DNA from: Dehalococcoidia bacterium
GTDB taxonomy: Bacteria; Chloroflexota; Dehalococcoidia; Lucifugimonadales; Lucifugimonadaceae
Assembly: GCA_009693115.1 (NCBI GenBank)
Contig: SHXW01000014.1
Coordinates: 1-60,513 of the forward strand
Direction of reading: 5' to 3'
Length of the DNA: 60,513 nucleotides
Numbering within the stretch: the first letter of the stretch is position 1; each line of letters begins with the position of its first letter. Made by a program: the position numbers and the translations under genes. The notes beneath the pieces were generated by a model that was given only the letters and a program-made list of their open reading frames with translations, did not search any database and had not been told where the DNA came from. Positions 35,264 through 46,366 of this stretch are shown one piece after another.

Positions 35264-35892
35264 TCACTCCCGCTCAGATCCCCGGCCCGGCGCTGACCGC
35301 GTCAACCTCCAATGCGCTGCGCTCGCGGGTCATCACTGCGCTCGTGTATGACAAGCCGGGCGTGCTGGCGCGCATATCCAGCCTGTTCCGCAGGCGCGGG
35401 TTGAACATAGCCAGCCTGACAGTCGGGCACTCGGAGAAGCCGGGAGTGTCCCGCATGACGTTCGTTGTCGAAGGCCAGGAAAACATTGTGCGGCAGATCG
35501 CCGCCCAGCTTGACCGACTGATCGACGTGCTGGAAGTGCTGGATATCACGGAAAAAAACACGGTCTGGCGCGAGTTGGCGCTGATCAAGGTCAGCGCCAC
35601 GGCGGTAACACGCACGGAAGTGCTGCAACTTGCCTCTATCTTCCGCGTGAGCGTGGTGGACGTGGGGGTGGAAAGCCTGACGTTCGAGGTGACCGGCGAT
35701 GAATCGAAGATCGACGCGCTCATTGAACTCATGCGCCAGTACGGTGTGCGGGAGGTCATGCGCACAGGCAAGGTAGCCGTCCTGCGCGGCTCTCTTGTGG
35801 TCGGCGAAGTGGATGGCTCCTTCTTCTCGAAGGACGTGGCACCGAAGATTGCAGCCGCCGAACTGGCCGGAGACGACTCCGGGAGTGTATAA
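35260..35892 (+). CDS. ilvN: Acetolactate synthase small (regulatory) subunit
   Basis: A 210-residue regulatory partner of IlvB. An ACT domain is clear at about 25-100 (ITALVYDKPGVLARISSLFRRRGLNIASLTVG), followed by the ALS_ss C-terminal domain (ELALIKVSATAVTRTEVLQLASIF). It normally confers valine feedback and raises activity. GTG 35260 overlaps the ilvB stop (GTGA) and is preceded by GGAGGAG inside ilvB, so the two subunits are translationally coupled. The N-terminal about 20 residues and the acidic C-terminal tail are variable. Confidence 0.95.
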   Translation: MITPAQIPGPALTASTSNALRSRVITALVYDKPGVLARISSLFRRRGLNIASLTVGHSEKPGVSRMTFVVEGQENIVRQIAAQLDRLIDVLEVLDITEKNTVWRELALIKVSATAVTRTEVLQLASIFRVSVVDVGVESLTFEVTGDESKIDALIELMRQYGVREVMRTGKVAVLRGSLVVGEVDGSFFSKDVAPKIAAAELAGDDSGSV

Positions 35893-35903
35893 GTCCCCCC
35901 TAG

Positions 35904-37004
<1,101 letters not shown>

Positions 37005-37006
37005 CA

Positions 37007-37029
37007 CCCTCTCCCTAACAGGGAGAGGG
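37007..37029. repeat. Palindromic intergenic repeat (CCCTCTC family), perfect copy
   Basis: CCCTCTCCC (37007-37015) and GGGAGAGGG (37021-37029) form a perfect 9-bp stem with a 5-nt loop in the ilvC-leuA gap. There is no T-tract, so it would not terminate the operon but could stabilise or process the mRNA. Confidence 0.75.
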
Positions 37030-37054
37030 ATCATGATGGCGACAGGAGACTCAC

Positions 37055-38644
37055 ATGACACCCACGGCCAAGAGCGGCGCGAAGGACAGGGTCACGATCT
37101 TCGACACCACGCTGCGCGACGGCGAGCAGTCTGCCGGCGCCGGCCTGACGGTTGAAGAAAAGGTTCTCATCGCCCACCAACTCCGGCGCCTGGGTGTGGA
37201 TGTGATCGAGGCGGGTTTCGCAGCTTCATCTCCCGGCGATTTCGAGGCCGTAACGCGCATCGCGAGGGAGGTAGGCGCCGGACCGGACGCTCCCACCATC
37301 TGCTCGCTCGCCCGCGCCGTCCCCGGCGATATAGACCGCGCCGGAGAGGCGGTGAAACACGCCGCGAAACCGCGCATCCACGTCTTCCTGTCATCGTCGG
37401 ACATCCACCTGATGCACCAGATGCGGAAGGACCGAGAGACGATCATGAACATGGCCGTCGAGGCGGTGAAGCGGGCGAAGTCACACTGCGATGACGTCGA
37501 GTTCTCGCCGATGGACGCCTCCCGTACAGCGCCCGAGTACCTTTACGCCATGCTCAAGGCGGTCATAGACGCGGGCGCAACAACTGTGAACATCCCTGAC
37601 ACCGTCGGCTACTCGAACCCAACTGAGTTCGGGGACTTGATCCGCGGTGTCTTCAAGAACGTCCCCAATATCAACAAGGCCACTGTGAGCGTCCATTGCC
37701 ACAATGACCTGGGCATGGCCGCTGCGAACAGCCTCGCCGCGGTCGAGGCGGGGGCACGCCAGGTGGAGGGCTGCATCAATGGTCTGGGCGAGCGTGCAGG
37801 CAACGCGTCTATCGAAGAGGTCGTCATGGGCATCGAGACCCGCAAGGACCACTACAGGGTCACGACAGGCGTGAATACAAAGGAACTTGGGCCGTCAAGC
37901 CGTCTCGTCTCGGACATCTTCAACTTCCCTGTCCAATACAACAAGGCCATCGTGGGACAGAACGCCTTCCGCCACTCCTCTGGCATCCACCAGGACGCCT
38001 ACCTGAAGGAGCGCACGACATTCGAGATCATGGATCCTGAGCGGGTCGGCTGGCGGGGTGAGGCCATCGTCCTGACCAAGGTTTCTGGGCGCGCTGGTCT
38101 GCGCGCCAAGCTCAAACAGATCGGCTACATCCTGTCCGAGGACGAGTTGAATGACGTCTTCGCCGCCTTCAAGACGCTGGCTGACCGCAAGCGCGAGGTT
38201 ACCGATGCCGATCTGGCAGCGCTCATGTCAGAACAGCTACGCATTGAGGAGTCGCAGAAGGGCTACCGCGTGTCAGACCTGCGGGTGATCTGCGGTACAG
38301 GCCTGAAACCGGAGGCCACGGTCACGCTCGAATGCCCAGACGGCACGTTGAAGACGATGCGCACAGAGGGCACCGGTCCTGTGGACGCCACGTGCAAGGC
38401 CATAGATGCCATCGTAGCCTTCCCGGTAAAACTCACCGAGTTTAGCGTGAACGCAGTGACGGAAGGCATAGACGCCCAGGGTCAGGTGATGATCCGGGTG
38501 CAGCACAATGGTTCGGTCTATTCCGGCCGCGGCTCAGACACGGACATAGTCGTCGCCTCTGCGAGGGCATACGTCAACGCCATCAACCGGGCGCGTACCA
38601 TTCGCTTTGAGGACAAGACCGCGAAGGCGGGAACGGTCCGGTAA
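37055..38644 (+). CDS. leuA: 2-isopropylmalate synthase
   Basis: First committed step of leucine synthesis: 2-ketoisovalerate plus acetyl-CoA. The 529-residue protein has FDTTLRDGEQSAGAGLTVEEK at the N terminus, the metal motif HCHNDLGMAAANSLAAVEAGA, the second signature RQVEGCINGLGERAGNA, and a C-terminal LeuA dimer domain (about 400-515) for leucine feedback. AGGAG lies 8 nt before the ATG. Its architecture is shared with CimA at 5.8-7.5 kb, but the substrate loop matches the isopropylmalate branch. Confidence 0.97.
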   Translation: MTPTAKSGAKDRVTIFDTTLRDGEQSAGAGLTVEEKVLIAHQLRRLGVDVIEAGFAASSPGDFEAVTRIAREVGAGPDAPTICSLARAVPGDIDRAGEAVKHAAKPRIHVFLSSSDIHLMHQMRKDRETIMNMAVEAVKRAKSHCDDVEFSPMDASRTAPEYLYAMLKAVIDAGATTVNIPDTVGYSNPTEFGDLIRGVFKNVPNINKATVSVHCHNDLGMAAANSLAAVEAGARQVEGCINGLGERAGNASIEEVVMGIETRKDHYRVTTGVNTKELGPSSRLVSDIFNFPVQYNKAIVGQNAFRHSSGIHQDAYLKERTTFEIMDPERVGWRGEAIVLTKVSGRAGLRAKLKQIGYILSEDELNDVFAAFKTLADRKREVTDADLAALMSEQLRIEESQKGYRVSDLRVICGTGLKPEATVTLECPDGTLKTMRTEGTGPVDATCKAIDAIVAFPVKLTEFSVNAVTEGIDAQGQVMIRVQHNGSVYSGRGSDTDIVVASARAYVNAINRARTIRFEDKTAKAGTVR

Positions 38645-38685
38645 AGAATGGTTTCGGCAAGAAACTCTGATTGGAGATCTGACAG

Positions 38686-40098
38686 TTGGCCAAGACCCTG
38701 TTTGAAAAAATCTGGGAGCAGCACGTCGTCGAGCAACCGGAAGGCGAACCGGCGGTGCTGTACATAGACCTGCACCTTGTCCACGAAGTGACCAGCCCGC
38801 AGGCCTTTGAGGGCCTGCGTCTCGCAGGACGCACGGTGCGCCGCCCTGAACTGACCGTCTCAACCGTGGACCACAACATCCCCACGGATCACACGCGCAT
38901 GCAGGTCATCAAGGACGAAGTCGCCCGAACCCAGGTCGAGGCCCTCCGGAAGAACTGCAAGGACTTCAAGGTCAAGCTCTACGATGTTGGCTCGAGCGAA
39001 CAGGGCATCGTCCACGTCATCGGCCCTGAGCAGGGCTATACGCAGCCAGGCATGACGATCGTCTGCGGCGACAGTCACACCTCGACGCACGGTGCGTTCG
39101 GAGCGCTCGCCTTCGGTATCGGCACAACTGAAGTCGAGCACGTCCTTGCGACCCAGACGTTGCGCCAGCGCAGGCCGAAGACGATGGAGGTCAGGTCTGT
39201 GGGCAAGCTGCCCCACGGCGTGACGGGCAAGGACCTGGTGCTGAGCATCATTGGCAAGTTGGGAGTCGCGGGTGGCACGGGCTACGTATTTGAATACACC
39301 GGTGAGGCTGTGAGTTCGCTTTCAATGGAAGGCCGCATGACGGTCTGCAACATGTCCATCGAAGGAGGAGCCAGGGCCGGCATGGTCGCCCCTGATGACA
39401 AGACGTTCGAGTGGTTGGAGGGCCGGCCATTCGTGCCGAAGGGCAAGGCGTTCCACGAGGCTGTGGAACGTTGGAAGGAACTGCCCACGGACAAAAGCGC
39501 GCAGTACGACCGTCTCGTCGAGATAGACGCCGCCGTGCTGGAGCCTCACGTGAGCTGGGGCACGAACCCAGGGCAGGTGGCCAGAGTCTCGGACAGGGTG
39601 CCTGACCCGGCGGACTTTTCCGACCCTGCGGACCAGCAGGGCGCGGCGAACGCGTTGCAATACATGGGCCTGAAGGCCAGGACTCCTATTCAAGACATCA
39701 AGATAGACCGCGTGTTTATCGGCTCCTGCACAAACGCGCGCCTTGAAGACCTGCGCCTCGCATCACAGGTCATCAAGGGCCGTCACGTAGCCCAGAGCGT
39801 GCGCGCCATGGTCGTACCCGGCTCGACGCTGGTGAAGCTTCAGGCCGAAAAAGAGGGCCTGGACAAGACGTTCAAGGACGCCGGGTTCGAATGGCGGGAG
39901 TCGGGCTGCTCCATGTGTCTGGGCATGAATCCGGACATCCTGAAGCCCGGAGAACGCTGCGCCTCGACGTCGAACCGTAACTTCGAGGGCCGTCAGGGCA
40001 AGGGCGGGCGCACTCACCTTGTGAGCCCGCAGATGGCGGCCGCTGCCGCGATCGCTGGGCACTTTGTGGACATCCGCGACTGGGACTTAGACGCGTAA
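38686..40098 (+). CDS. leuC: 3-isopropylmalate dehydratase large subunit
   Basis: Aconitase-like [4Fe-4S] subunit. The 470-residue protein carries the cluster cysteines in FIGSCTNAR and [11 protein letters not shown] and the substrate motif [21 protein letters not shown]. It pairs with LeuD, whose gene is separated here by a membrane-protein gene. It starts at TTG 38686 with GGAG 10 nt upstream. By known chemistry it also isomerises citramalate to methylmalate, linking it to cimA. Confidence 0.97.
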   Translation: MAKTLFEKIWEQHVVEQPEGEPAVLYIDLHLVHEVTSPQAFEGLRLAGRTVRRPELTVSTVDHNIPTDHTRMQVIKDEVARTQVEALRKNCKDFKVKLYDVGSSEQGIVHVIGPEQGYTQPGMTIVCGDSHTSTHGAFGALAFGIGTTEVEHVLATQTLRQRRPKTMEVRSVGKLPHGVTGKDLVLSIIGKLGVAGGTGYVFEYTGEAVSSLSMEGRMTVCNMSIEGGARAGMVAPDDKTFEWLEGRPFVPKGKAFHEAVERWKELPTDKSAQYDRLVEIDAAVLEPHVSWGTNPGQVARVSDRVPDPADFSDPADQQGAANALQYMGLKARTPIQDIKIDRVFIGSCTNARLEDLRLASQVIKGRHVAQSVRAMVVPGSTLVKLQAEKEGLDKTFKDAGFEWRESGCSMCLGMNPDILKPGERCASTSNRNFEGRQGKGGRTHLVSPQMAAAAAIAGHFVDIRDWDLDA

Positions 40099-40156
40099 AT
40101 TGATCCCCTTCTCTCTCAGGGTGAGGGACGGGCGCCGGCGAAAGGCCAACCTCGAC

Positions 40157-41335
40157 ATGGGCGACAACAAACAGGGCATAAGGATGCGCATCCCTCCACC
40201 TCCAAAGCCGGTGGGGGAGAAGGCCCCAACGCCGCCGCCAGGGACCACGGGCAAGGCGCCGGGCCCGGTTCGGTTCCCCACCGCCACGCGCAAGAAGGTG
40301 CAGCAGGAGGAGCGAGATTCTCTATGGCGGCGTGCCACTGGCCGACCTCAACTTGAAGCCGCCATGCGGCAGCGGCTCCAGCCGTACCGTTTCGAGTCCA
40401 ACTCAACGACGTTGAGATGGGTGGTGGCCGGTCTCGCTGTGTGGATACTCGCAGTTCTGGCCCTCACATGGAGTGACAGGCAGACCCTGCGCACACTGAA
40501 GGAACTTGAGGCCCGTGGCATCAGTTCCATCCCGCCGACGGGTGTTGGTTTCGGGGACCTCGTCGCCTTCGCAAAAGAGGAGGGTTTCAAGTGCGCCACC
40601 GTGGCGGAAATCCTTGGCGATAAGAGCGACTGCCCCACTGTATTTGAGATCAAAAAAGAGTTCTCCGGCACGCAGGAACGCGGAAACGTTATGTTCGCAT
40701 TGCTGGCGGTCATCCTGATAACGACGGCGTTCCCATGGGGCACGATGACGCAGCGGGCCAGCCGGAACTTGCTGACTCTCAGGTCAGCACAGCAGAAGTT
40801 TCAGCCGGACTGGATCGTGTTGTGGGTCGTCGTCGGCACCGCGGTGTTCCTGCTCATGGCCCCGTTCGGGCGGGCCGTTGGCGTAGGCGCCGCTATAGGG
40901 CTGATCGTGCTGGTCTGGAAGGTGTTGCCGTCCTTTTCAGAAGTGTTCAAGGGCAGCGACCCCAAGCCGGGCTCGGAGGATGACACGGCATGGAAACGAC
41001 TGGGCAGTGTGCCGCCGGTGGCATATCTGTGGATGGCCTCGATAGCGGTAGTCTTATTCTTCAACCCGATCACGGTCGCGCGGCTTTCCCCCAGAAACGA
41101 CATGGCGGACTTGATCGGAGTCGTAAACAGGCTCGTGTGGTCGGACCTCTTATTGTTGCTACCGGCCGTAGCCGGCATCTTGATGCTGCGCGATCTTCAC
41201 CAGCGGCAGGAGGCTCGGCACGCGGTGGTTGGCGATATCGAAGTGACGCCGCCGAGGCCGCAGGACCCGATTGAAGCTGAACTGGAGAAACGGATCAGGA
41301 TGCGCGAGGAGCGCGACCAGGCCAAAGAAAAGTAA
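40157..41335 (+). CDS. Integral membrane protein of unknown function inside the leu operon
   Basis: A 392-residue protein with a Pro-rich N terminus ([18 protein letters not shown]) and about six hydrophobic segments, e.g. [74 protein letters not shown] and [18 protein letters not shown], ending in a charged tail. The stretch [20 protein letters not shown] followed by two helices loosely recalls DUF4328 proteins, but I would not assign it. ATG 40157 is the first with protein-like sequence; the in-frame region before it is repeat-like. It lies between leuC and leuD with no sign of its own promoter or terminator, so it is probably expressed with the leucine genes. Confidence 0.8.
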   Translation: MGDNKQGIRMRIPPPPKPVGEKAPTPPPGTTGKAPGPVRFPTATRKKVQQEERDSLWRRATGRPQLEAAMRQRLQPYRFESNSTTLRWVVAGLAVWILAVLALTWSDRQTLRTLKELEARGISSIPPTGVGFGDLVAFAKEEGFKCATVAEILGDKSDCPTVFEIKKEFSGTQERGNVMFALLAVILITTAFPWGTMTQRASRNLLTLRSAQQKFQPDWIVLWVVVGTAVFLLMAPFGRAVGVGAAIGLIVLVWKVLPSFSEVFKGSDPKPGSEDDTAWKRLGSVPPVAYLWMASIAVVLFFNPITVARLSPRNDMADLIGVVNRLVWSDLLLLLPAVAGILMLRDLHQRQEARHAVVGDIEVTPPRPQDPIEAELEKRIRMREERDQAKEK

Positions 41336-41340
41336 GCGTC

Positions 41341-41392
41341 CCCTCTCCCCTTGCGGGAGAAGGTGGGTACCCGTCGCTGCGGGTGTTGAGGG
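41341..41392. repeat. Palindromic repeat, long form
   Basis: CCCTCTCCCCTTGCGGGAGA followed by a second palindromic part (GGTGGGTACCCGTC...GCGGGTG). The same two-part sequence appears inside cimA at 6821-6868. It provides the GAGGG ribosome-binding site of leuD. Confidence 0.6.
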
Positions 41393-41402
41393 ATCAATAA
41401 CC

Positions 41403-41999
41403 ATGCAACCGTTCAAGAAATTCACAGGCGCCGTCGCCCCCATGGACCGCGCCAACGTGGACACCGACCAGATCATCCCGAAGCAGTTCCTTAAGCGCAT
41501 TGAGCGCACTGGCTTCGGTAAGTACGCGTTCTTCGACTGGCGCTACCTGGAGGACGGCGTACCGAACCCGGACTTCATCCTGAACAAGCCGCAATATCAA
41601 GGCGCGAGCATCCTCGTCGCCGGACGGAACTTCGGGTCCGGATCATCGCGTGAACATGCGCCGTGGGCGCTGGGCGAGTACGGCTTCCGGGCCATCATCG
41701 CTCCCAGCTTCGCTGACATCTTCCGCAGCAACTGCCTTCAGAATGGGATGCTGCCAATGGTCCTGACCGAACATGAAGTGGATACGGTCATGGCGAAGGC
41801 GTTGACGCGCAGGGGCTATGCCGTGACGGTGGACCTTGAGGCGCAGGCCGTATCGGACGCCGATGGCTTTTCAGCGAAGTTCGATGTGGACCCGTACCGC
41901 AAGGAGTCCCTGCTGAAAGGCCTCGACGATATAGGCCGTACACTCCTGCACGAGGCGACAGTCGCAAAGTTCGAAAAGACCCACCCGGCGCGCTGGTAG
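41403..41999 (+). CDS. leuD: 3-isopropylmalate dehydratase small subunit
   Basis: A 198-residue swivelling-domain partner of LeuC. Motifs: [37 protein letters not shown] and [21 protein letters not shown], all standard for bacterial LeuD. ATG 41403 begins MQPFKKFTG, the family start. It follows the unknown membrane protein gene by 67 nt. Confidence 0.96.
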   Translation: MQPFKKFTGAVAPMDRANVDTDQIIPKQFLKRIERTGFGKYAFFDWRYLEDGVPNPDFILNKPQYQGASILVAGRNFGSGSSREHAPWALGEYGFRAIIAPSFADIFRSNCLQNGMLPMVLTEHEVDTVMAKALTRRGYAVTVDLEAQAVSDADGFSAKFDVDPYRKESLLKGLDDIGRTLLHEATVAKFEKTHPARW

Positions 42000-42266
42000 T
42001 CGCACGGCGGCACACTGCGTACGCTCCCCTTGTAACAATCCGTTTTTCCTTTGCGGTCCCTCTCGCGCTAAACTACCCACGATTTGCCGGTGTCCACCAA
42101 GACACTTGGCGGCAAACGAGAAGTAACGCACACCTCCAACGAAAGGCCGCGCCCGCGGGTGCACGACTGGCGCGACGGCGCTGCCACGGCCTGTCTGAAC
42201 TCTTGTTCCACCCCTGCGGGTTCCGGGCGTTCCGGCTTGCGGGTACAGGACCTTCAAGGGAAACAC

Positions 42267-43376
42267 ATGCATGCACGGATAGCGGTCCTCGGCGGCGACG
42301 GCATTGGCCCTGAAGTCACGGTCGAGGCGGTCAAGGTGATGGACGCCATCGCCCGCCGCCACGGACACGATTTCAAATACGTCACCGCGCCCGTCGGCGG
42401 CAACTCCATAGACAAGTTCGGCACCGCCCTTAATGACGATGCCATGAACCTCGTCCTCGGGAGTGATGCCGTCCTGTTCGGCGCGGTGGGCGGGCCAAAG
42501 TGGGACGACCCGAAGGCCAAAGTGCGGCCCGAGCAGGGCATATTGCGCCTCCGCAGGGAGCTGGGCCTCTTTGCCAACCTGCGCCCCGTGAAGGTCTACC
42601 CTCAGCTCGTGGACTCCAGCCCAATCAAGCCGGAACGGCTCAAGGGCGTGGACTTCATCATCATCCGCGAGCTAACGGGCGGCCTCTACTTTGGCAAGCC
42701 CAAGAAACGCTGGACCACCACGCGCGGCCGCCGCGCCGTGGACACACTGCTCTACACGGAGCAGGAGATATCCCGAGTCGTGCGCGTCGGCTTCGAGCTG
42801 GCCCGCGCCCGCCGCAAGAAACTGCATTCGCTAGACAAGATGAACGTCATGGAGACGTCACGCCTCTGGCGCGAGGTGGCGACGGAGGTCGGCCAAGAGT
42901 ACCCGGACGTTCAGCTTGTGCACATGCTCGCCGATAACGCTGCCATGCAGATAGTGAACAATCCCGGCGTGTTTGACGTGATCGTGACTGAGAACACCTT
43001 CGGCGACATCCTCTCGGACGAGGCGGCGGTGATAGGCGGCTCCATGGGCATGCTGCCATCAGCGAGCCTGTCCAGTCTGCCTCCGGCGAACGGTAAACGG
43101 CCGCGGCGCGGCGGCAAACCTGCGCTCTACGAACCCATCCACGGGTCCGCGCCGGACATCGCCGGAAAGGGCATCGCCAACCCCATCGCAGCCATTCTCA
43201 GCGCGGCGATGCTCATGCGCTGGTCGTTCGGACTGCACGAAGAGGCGGACGAAATCGAAAAAGCCGTCGAGGGCGTGCTGGCCGAAGGTTACCGGACCCG
43301 CGACATCGCGAAGCAGGGCGAACGCGTCATGGGCACGAAGCAGATGGGAGACCTTCTGGCCGGGCGCGTGACATGA
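42267..43376 (+). CDS. leuB: 3-isopropylmalate dehydrogenase
   Basis: NAD-dependent oxidative decarboxylation of 3-isopropylmalate; can also act on 3-methylmalate from the citramalate route. The 369-residue protein has LGGDGIGPEVTVEAV, LLRREL-like arginines (ILRLRRELGLFANLRP), the catalytic Tyr/Lys region (ELTGGLYFGKPK, DKMNVMETSRLWRE), the Mg-binding aspartates (NTFGDILSDEAAVIGGS) and YEPIHGSAPDIAGKG. A small Lys/Arg/Pro-rich insertion (LPPANGKRPRRGGKP) precedes the last motif. The 267-nt gap from leuD is the longest in the operon and holds no clear gene; ATG 42267 has AAGGG 7 nt before it. Confidence 0.96.
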   Translation: MHARIAVLGGDGIGPEVTVEAVKVMDAIARRHGHDFKYVTAPVGGNSIDKFGTALNDDAMNLVLGSDAVLFGAVGGPKWDDPKAKVRPEQGILRLRRELGLFANLRPVKVYPQLVDSSPIKPERLKGVDFIIIRELTGGLYFGKPKKRWTTTRGRRAVDTLLYTEQEISRVVRVGFELARARRKKLHSLDKMNVMETSRLWREVATEVGQEYPDVQLVHMLADNAAMQIVNNPGVFDVIVTENTFGDILSDEAAVIGGSMGMLPSASLSSLPPANGKRPRRGGKPALYEPIHGSAPDIAGKGIANPIAAILSAAMLMRWSFGLHEEADEIEKAVEGVLAEGYRTRDIAKQGERVMGTKQMGDLLAGRVT

Positions 43377-43421
43377 ACGGAGCATCAGCAAAGCCGCGGG
43401 CTTCCATGTCGGACTGACGCT

Positions 43422-44609
43422 GTGAACGTTTCGGGCGAACCCCTCCTTTCTCCTGCGCTGCTGGTGTCGTCACTTCTCCCGCCGTGGAGGAGCGCGTCTC
43501 TGGCGCTCCCGCATTCAAATGTCCGCCTGTTTAATCTGGGCCGGCATGCGCTGGCGGCAGCAGTAGAGTCGCTGCCTCCCGGCCCGGTGCTTGTCCCCGC
43601 CTTCATTTGCCGCGAGGCTGTCGGTGGCATCCGCGCCGCTGGCAGAGATGTGAGGTTCTACTCGCTCGGGCCAGATATGAACCCTGTCTGGGCGAGCATT
43701 GATGCTTCCCCTGAGGGCAGGGTACCGGTGGCCGGGATCGCAACGGGGCCCTCAGACAAGCGCGGGGCCCGCAGTCGCACGTCTCCCGCAGCCGCCATGG
43801 TCCTCGTCCACTACTTCGGGGTGCCTGCCGATGCTGCCAGGGCGCGGCGGTGGTGCGACGAACGCGGCATTACCCTCATAGAGGACTGCGCGCATTCGTT
43901 CCTGAGCGCGGTGGGTGGCAGACCGGTGGGGTCGGAAGGGGACTTCGCTGTCTTCTCCTTCCGCAAACAGTTGCCCGTGTCGGGTGGCGCGGCGCTTGTC
44001 ATAAATGCTCATTCGGGTTCTTCGACAATGCGGCTGCGATCGGGGCGGTCTGGCGTCTGCCCTGTCCCGGCCGTGCGGGAAGTCGCAGCATGGGCGGTGT
44101 TCTCTTCGGGCTCAGGGAGGTTGCGGCGCTGGCTTGCGCCGTCGCTCTCGGACGAATCCATGAGGATCGGGACGCCGCCTGACCGCGCACAGGGCATCGA
44201 TCTATTCGCGCGCCGCATTGTCGCAAAGCTGGCCTCGCGGTCTGGCGAAATCGCAGTGAAGAGACGGGCGAACTACAAGCGGCTTGAGGGCGAGTTCCAC
44301 GACCTTCCGAGGCTGGCTCCGCTTTTTGCGAATCTGCCTAACGGCGCAGTCCCATGGGGCCTGCCTTTGAAGGTGGCTGGCGGCGGCGCAGCCAGAGATG
44401 AACTTCTCCTGGTACTGCTCCACGAGGGCATCGGCGCGTGGAAGTGGCCTGACCTGCCCGAGGAGGTGACTCAGGGAGGTTTCCCCGAAGCGTTGATGCT
44501 GGCGGGTGAGACGCTTGTGCTGCCGGTGCACCAGAATCTTTCACAGAGGCATGTCCAGCACATCGCAGACACGGTCTCCGGGTGGGCATTGTCGTCAGGA
44601 GAAGGCTGA
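43422..44609 (+). CDS. DegT/DnrJ/EryC1/StrS-type PLP enzyme
   Basis: A 395-residue fold-type I aminotransferase-like protein of the sugar aminotransferase family: VLVPAFICREAVGGIRAAG near the N terminus, VHYFGVPADAARARRWCDE, the PLP-phosphate/aspartate region LIEDCAHSFLSAVGGRPVGSEGD, and the expected Schiff-base lysine in FSFRKQLPVSGGAALV. The C-terminal half is less conserved and lengthened by Arg/Ser-rich loops. It may aminate a nucleotide-keto-sugar, but no partner sugar genes adjoin it. GTG start, 45 nt after leuB. Confidence 0.75.
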   Translation: MNVSGEPLLSPALLVSSLLPPWRSASLALPHSNVRLFNLGRHALAAAVESLPPGPVLVPAFICREAVGGIRAAGRDVRFYSLGPDMNPVWASIDASPEGRVPVAGIATGPSDKRGARSRTSPAAAMVLVHYFGVPADAARARRWCDERGITLIEDCAHSFLSAVGGRPVGSEGDFAVFSFRKQLPVSGGAALVINAHSGSSTMRLRSGRSGVCPVPAVREVAAWAVFSSGSGRLRRWLAPSLSDESMRIGTPPDRAQGIDLFARRIVAKLASRSGEIAVKRRANYKRLEGEFHDLPRLAPLFANLPNGAVPWGLPLKVAGGGAARDELLLVLLHEGIGAWKWPDLPEEVTQGGFPEALMLAGETLVLPVHQNLSQRHVQHIADTVSGWALSSGEG

Positions 44610-44659
44610 CAACATTCTGGACGCGGGCATGGAGGTGGACGCGCTGTTTGATTCAACCG

Positions 44660-44679
44660 CCGGGCGAATACACGCCCGG
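44660..44679. terminator. Hairpin between convergent genes
   Basis: CCGGGCG (44660-44666) and CGCCCGG (44673-44679) form a perfect 7-bp stem with a 6-nt loop between the convergent DegT-type and MFS genes. There is no T-tract on either side, so a terminator role is only likely by position. Confidence 0.35.
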
Positions 44680-44851
44680 GAGATCCGCAACGGGCCAGGC
44701 AGGTAATTCAGTGTGTTCTTTTCGAGTGTGCCCATGATCAGCTGAGTCTGGCGCTGGAAGTTGCCGTCACCGGCGTCCTGCGATATCGCCTCGCCATGCT
44801 TTGGCCCGGGCACCCTTGCAGTCTTTCGAGTGCAGGTGCAAACGGGGAGGC

Positions 44852-46366
44852 TCACACCGCGACGCCTGCAACTGCCTTCCTCACGGGGCGCTTCAGCAGC
44901 AGGAATGTGACCGCTCCACCCAGGAACAGGACCGCGCCGCCGAGCAGCGCGTACGTGTACGAGCCCGTCCTGTCGTAGATGACACCTGCAGCCACTGGCG
45001 TGACCACCAGCGCTGCGTTGTAGATCGGCGCGAGCAGACCGCGGATGGTGGCGTACTTCTTGCGGCCGAACAGGTCGCCTACAAGGGCCCAGTTCAGCGA
45101 AGCGCCGGCCTCGGTGCCTGTGAAAAGGAACAGGGCGATCATCAAGGGCACCATCCCGTCAGCAAACGCGAGCAACAACAGGCTGGCCGCGGAGGTCGCG
45201 TAGCACACGGCGAGGAGCTTCTGCCGGCTGAGGCGGTCGGAAGCCCAGCCTGCCAGGAGGATCAGCGGCACAGATATCAGCGCCATCAGGCCGACCATGT
45301 TTGCCGACACCTGCTGACCCTGGCCCTTGGACACAAGGATGGCGATGAGGTGGACGAAGATCGCGCCGTGCGCTGACATCCGCAGGACGGTGCCGAGCGC
45401 CAGAACCCAGAACGAACTGGTCTTCAGCGCCTCCATTACGCCCCAGTCTTCGTCGTCCGCGGCGGGAGGAGATACCCTCTCCCTGTGAGGGAGAGGGTTA
45501 GGGTTGGGGCCCTGGTCTGGCTCTGGCCCGGACACGGGATTCTTCGTCCCGCTGGGATCTGGGTTCAGGCTGACAGGCGGCCGCGCCGCATCTCCATCCG
45601 GCCTCTGCCCGATGGACTCGGGCGACCGCTTGAAGAAGAGGCCAAGCGGGGTTACGAACACGATAATGCACACGCCGACCCACAGCGACGCAGTCTGCCA
45701 GTCGTACTTCAACACGAAAGCGGAAAGAAGAGGGACCGTCACCGCGCCGCCCATCCTGAACGCCGCGCTGTTGATCGCCATGGCGATGCCCCGGCGTCGT
45801 ATAAACCACGAATTGATCGCGGTCGTGCTGGCCTGCATGAACGTCGTCGAGCCGCCGATGCTGATGAAGGTCAGATAGACCAGTAGGAACGAGGTGTACG
45901 AGTTCGTGAATGAGAGCAGGATGTAGCCCACCCCGGTCATGATCGTTCCGCCGATCATCAGCGGCCGCACGCCGAAGCGGTCGATCAGCCACCCGGTCAG
46001 TGGTCCCATCACGCCGTTTTCGGCGCGGGCGAGGGAGAAGGGCAGGGCGGTCATCGCGTGGCTCAGGTTCAGGCTGGCGGCGACGGGCAGGAAGAAGACC
46101 TGGAATCCCTGCCAGTGGACGCTGCCGCCTGTGCCGTTCATCGCGCTCGACGCGCCGACTATCCACCAGCCGTAGAAGATGTTGCGCTTCTTGCGTGCCG
46201 CAGGTGGTGGACCGGCTTGCGCGTCCCCCGCGTACACGGCTTCGCTCTGGCCATGCAGAGTGTCCACCGTGGCATCAGAAGCCGACGCGCTGGTATCCGC
46301 CGGCGGTTGCACGGCAGCGACAGGACTGGTCGGCGCAGAGCGAGCGCCGGTCGTGTCAGCGTCCAT
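44852..46366 (-). CDS. MFS transporter (OFA/monocarboxylate-like)
   Basis: A 504-residue, 12-helix major facilitator with the FYGWWIVGASSAMNG start of helix 1 typical of oxalate/formate- and monocarboxylate-type carriers. It has a cytosolic Ala/Pro-rich tail of about 60 residues and the loop 2-3 signature GWLIDRFGVRPLM. The central loop contains PNPLPHRERVS, which is a translated copy of the palindromic repeat at 45475-45497. The substrate is probably an organic anion; it cannot be named. It is the last gene of the minus-strand group that also holds the lipoprotein protease and M81 gene. Confidence 0.85.
   Translation of the reverse strand: MDADTTGARSAPTSPVAAVQPPADTSASASDATVDTLHGQSEAVYAGDAQAGPPPAARKKRNIFYGWWIVGASSAMNGTGGSVHWQGFQVFFLPVAASLNLSHAMTALPFSLARAENGVMGPLTGWLIDRFGVRPLMIGGTIMTGVGYILLSFTNSYTSFLLVYLTFISIGGSTTFMQASTTAINSWFIRRRGIAMAINSAAFRMGGAVTVPLLSAFVLKYDWQTASLWVGVCIIVFVTPLGLFFKRSPESIGQRPDGDAARPPVSLNPDPSGTKNPVSGPEPDQGPNPNPLPHRERVSPPAADDEDWGVMEALKTSSFWVLALGTVLRMSAHGAIFVHLIAILVSKGQGQQVSANMVGLMALISVPLILLAGWASDRLSRQKLLAVCYATSAASLLLLAFADGMVPLMIALFLFTGTEAGASLNWALVGDLFGRKKYATIRGLLAPIYNAALVVTPVAAGVIYDRTGSYTYALLGGAVLFLGGAVTFLLLKRPVRKAVAGVAV
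45475..45497. repeat. Palindromic repeat copy inside the MFS gene, perfect 10-bp stem
   Basis: CCCTCTCCCT (45475-45484) and AGGGAGAGGG (45488-45497) around a GTG loop. It is read in frame as part of the central cytosolic loop of the transporter, where added length is tolerated. Confidence 0.75.

Noticed and set aside
44595-44855. Possible 86-codon minus-strand gene in the gap after the MFS gene
   Set aside because: It overlaps both neighbouring genes, has no ribosome-binding site, and no motif is visible.
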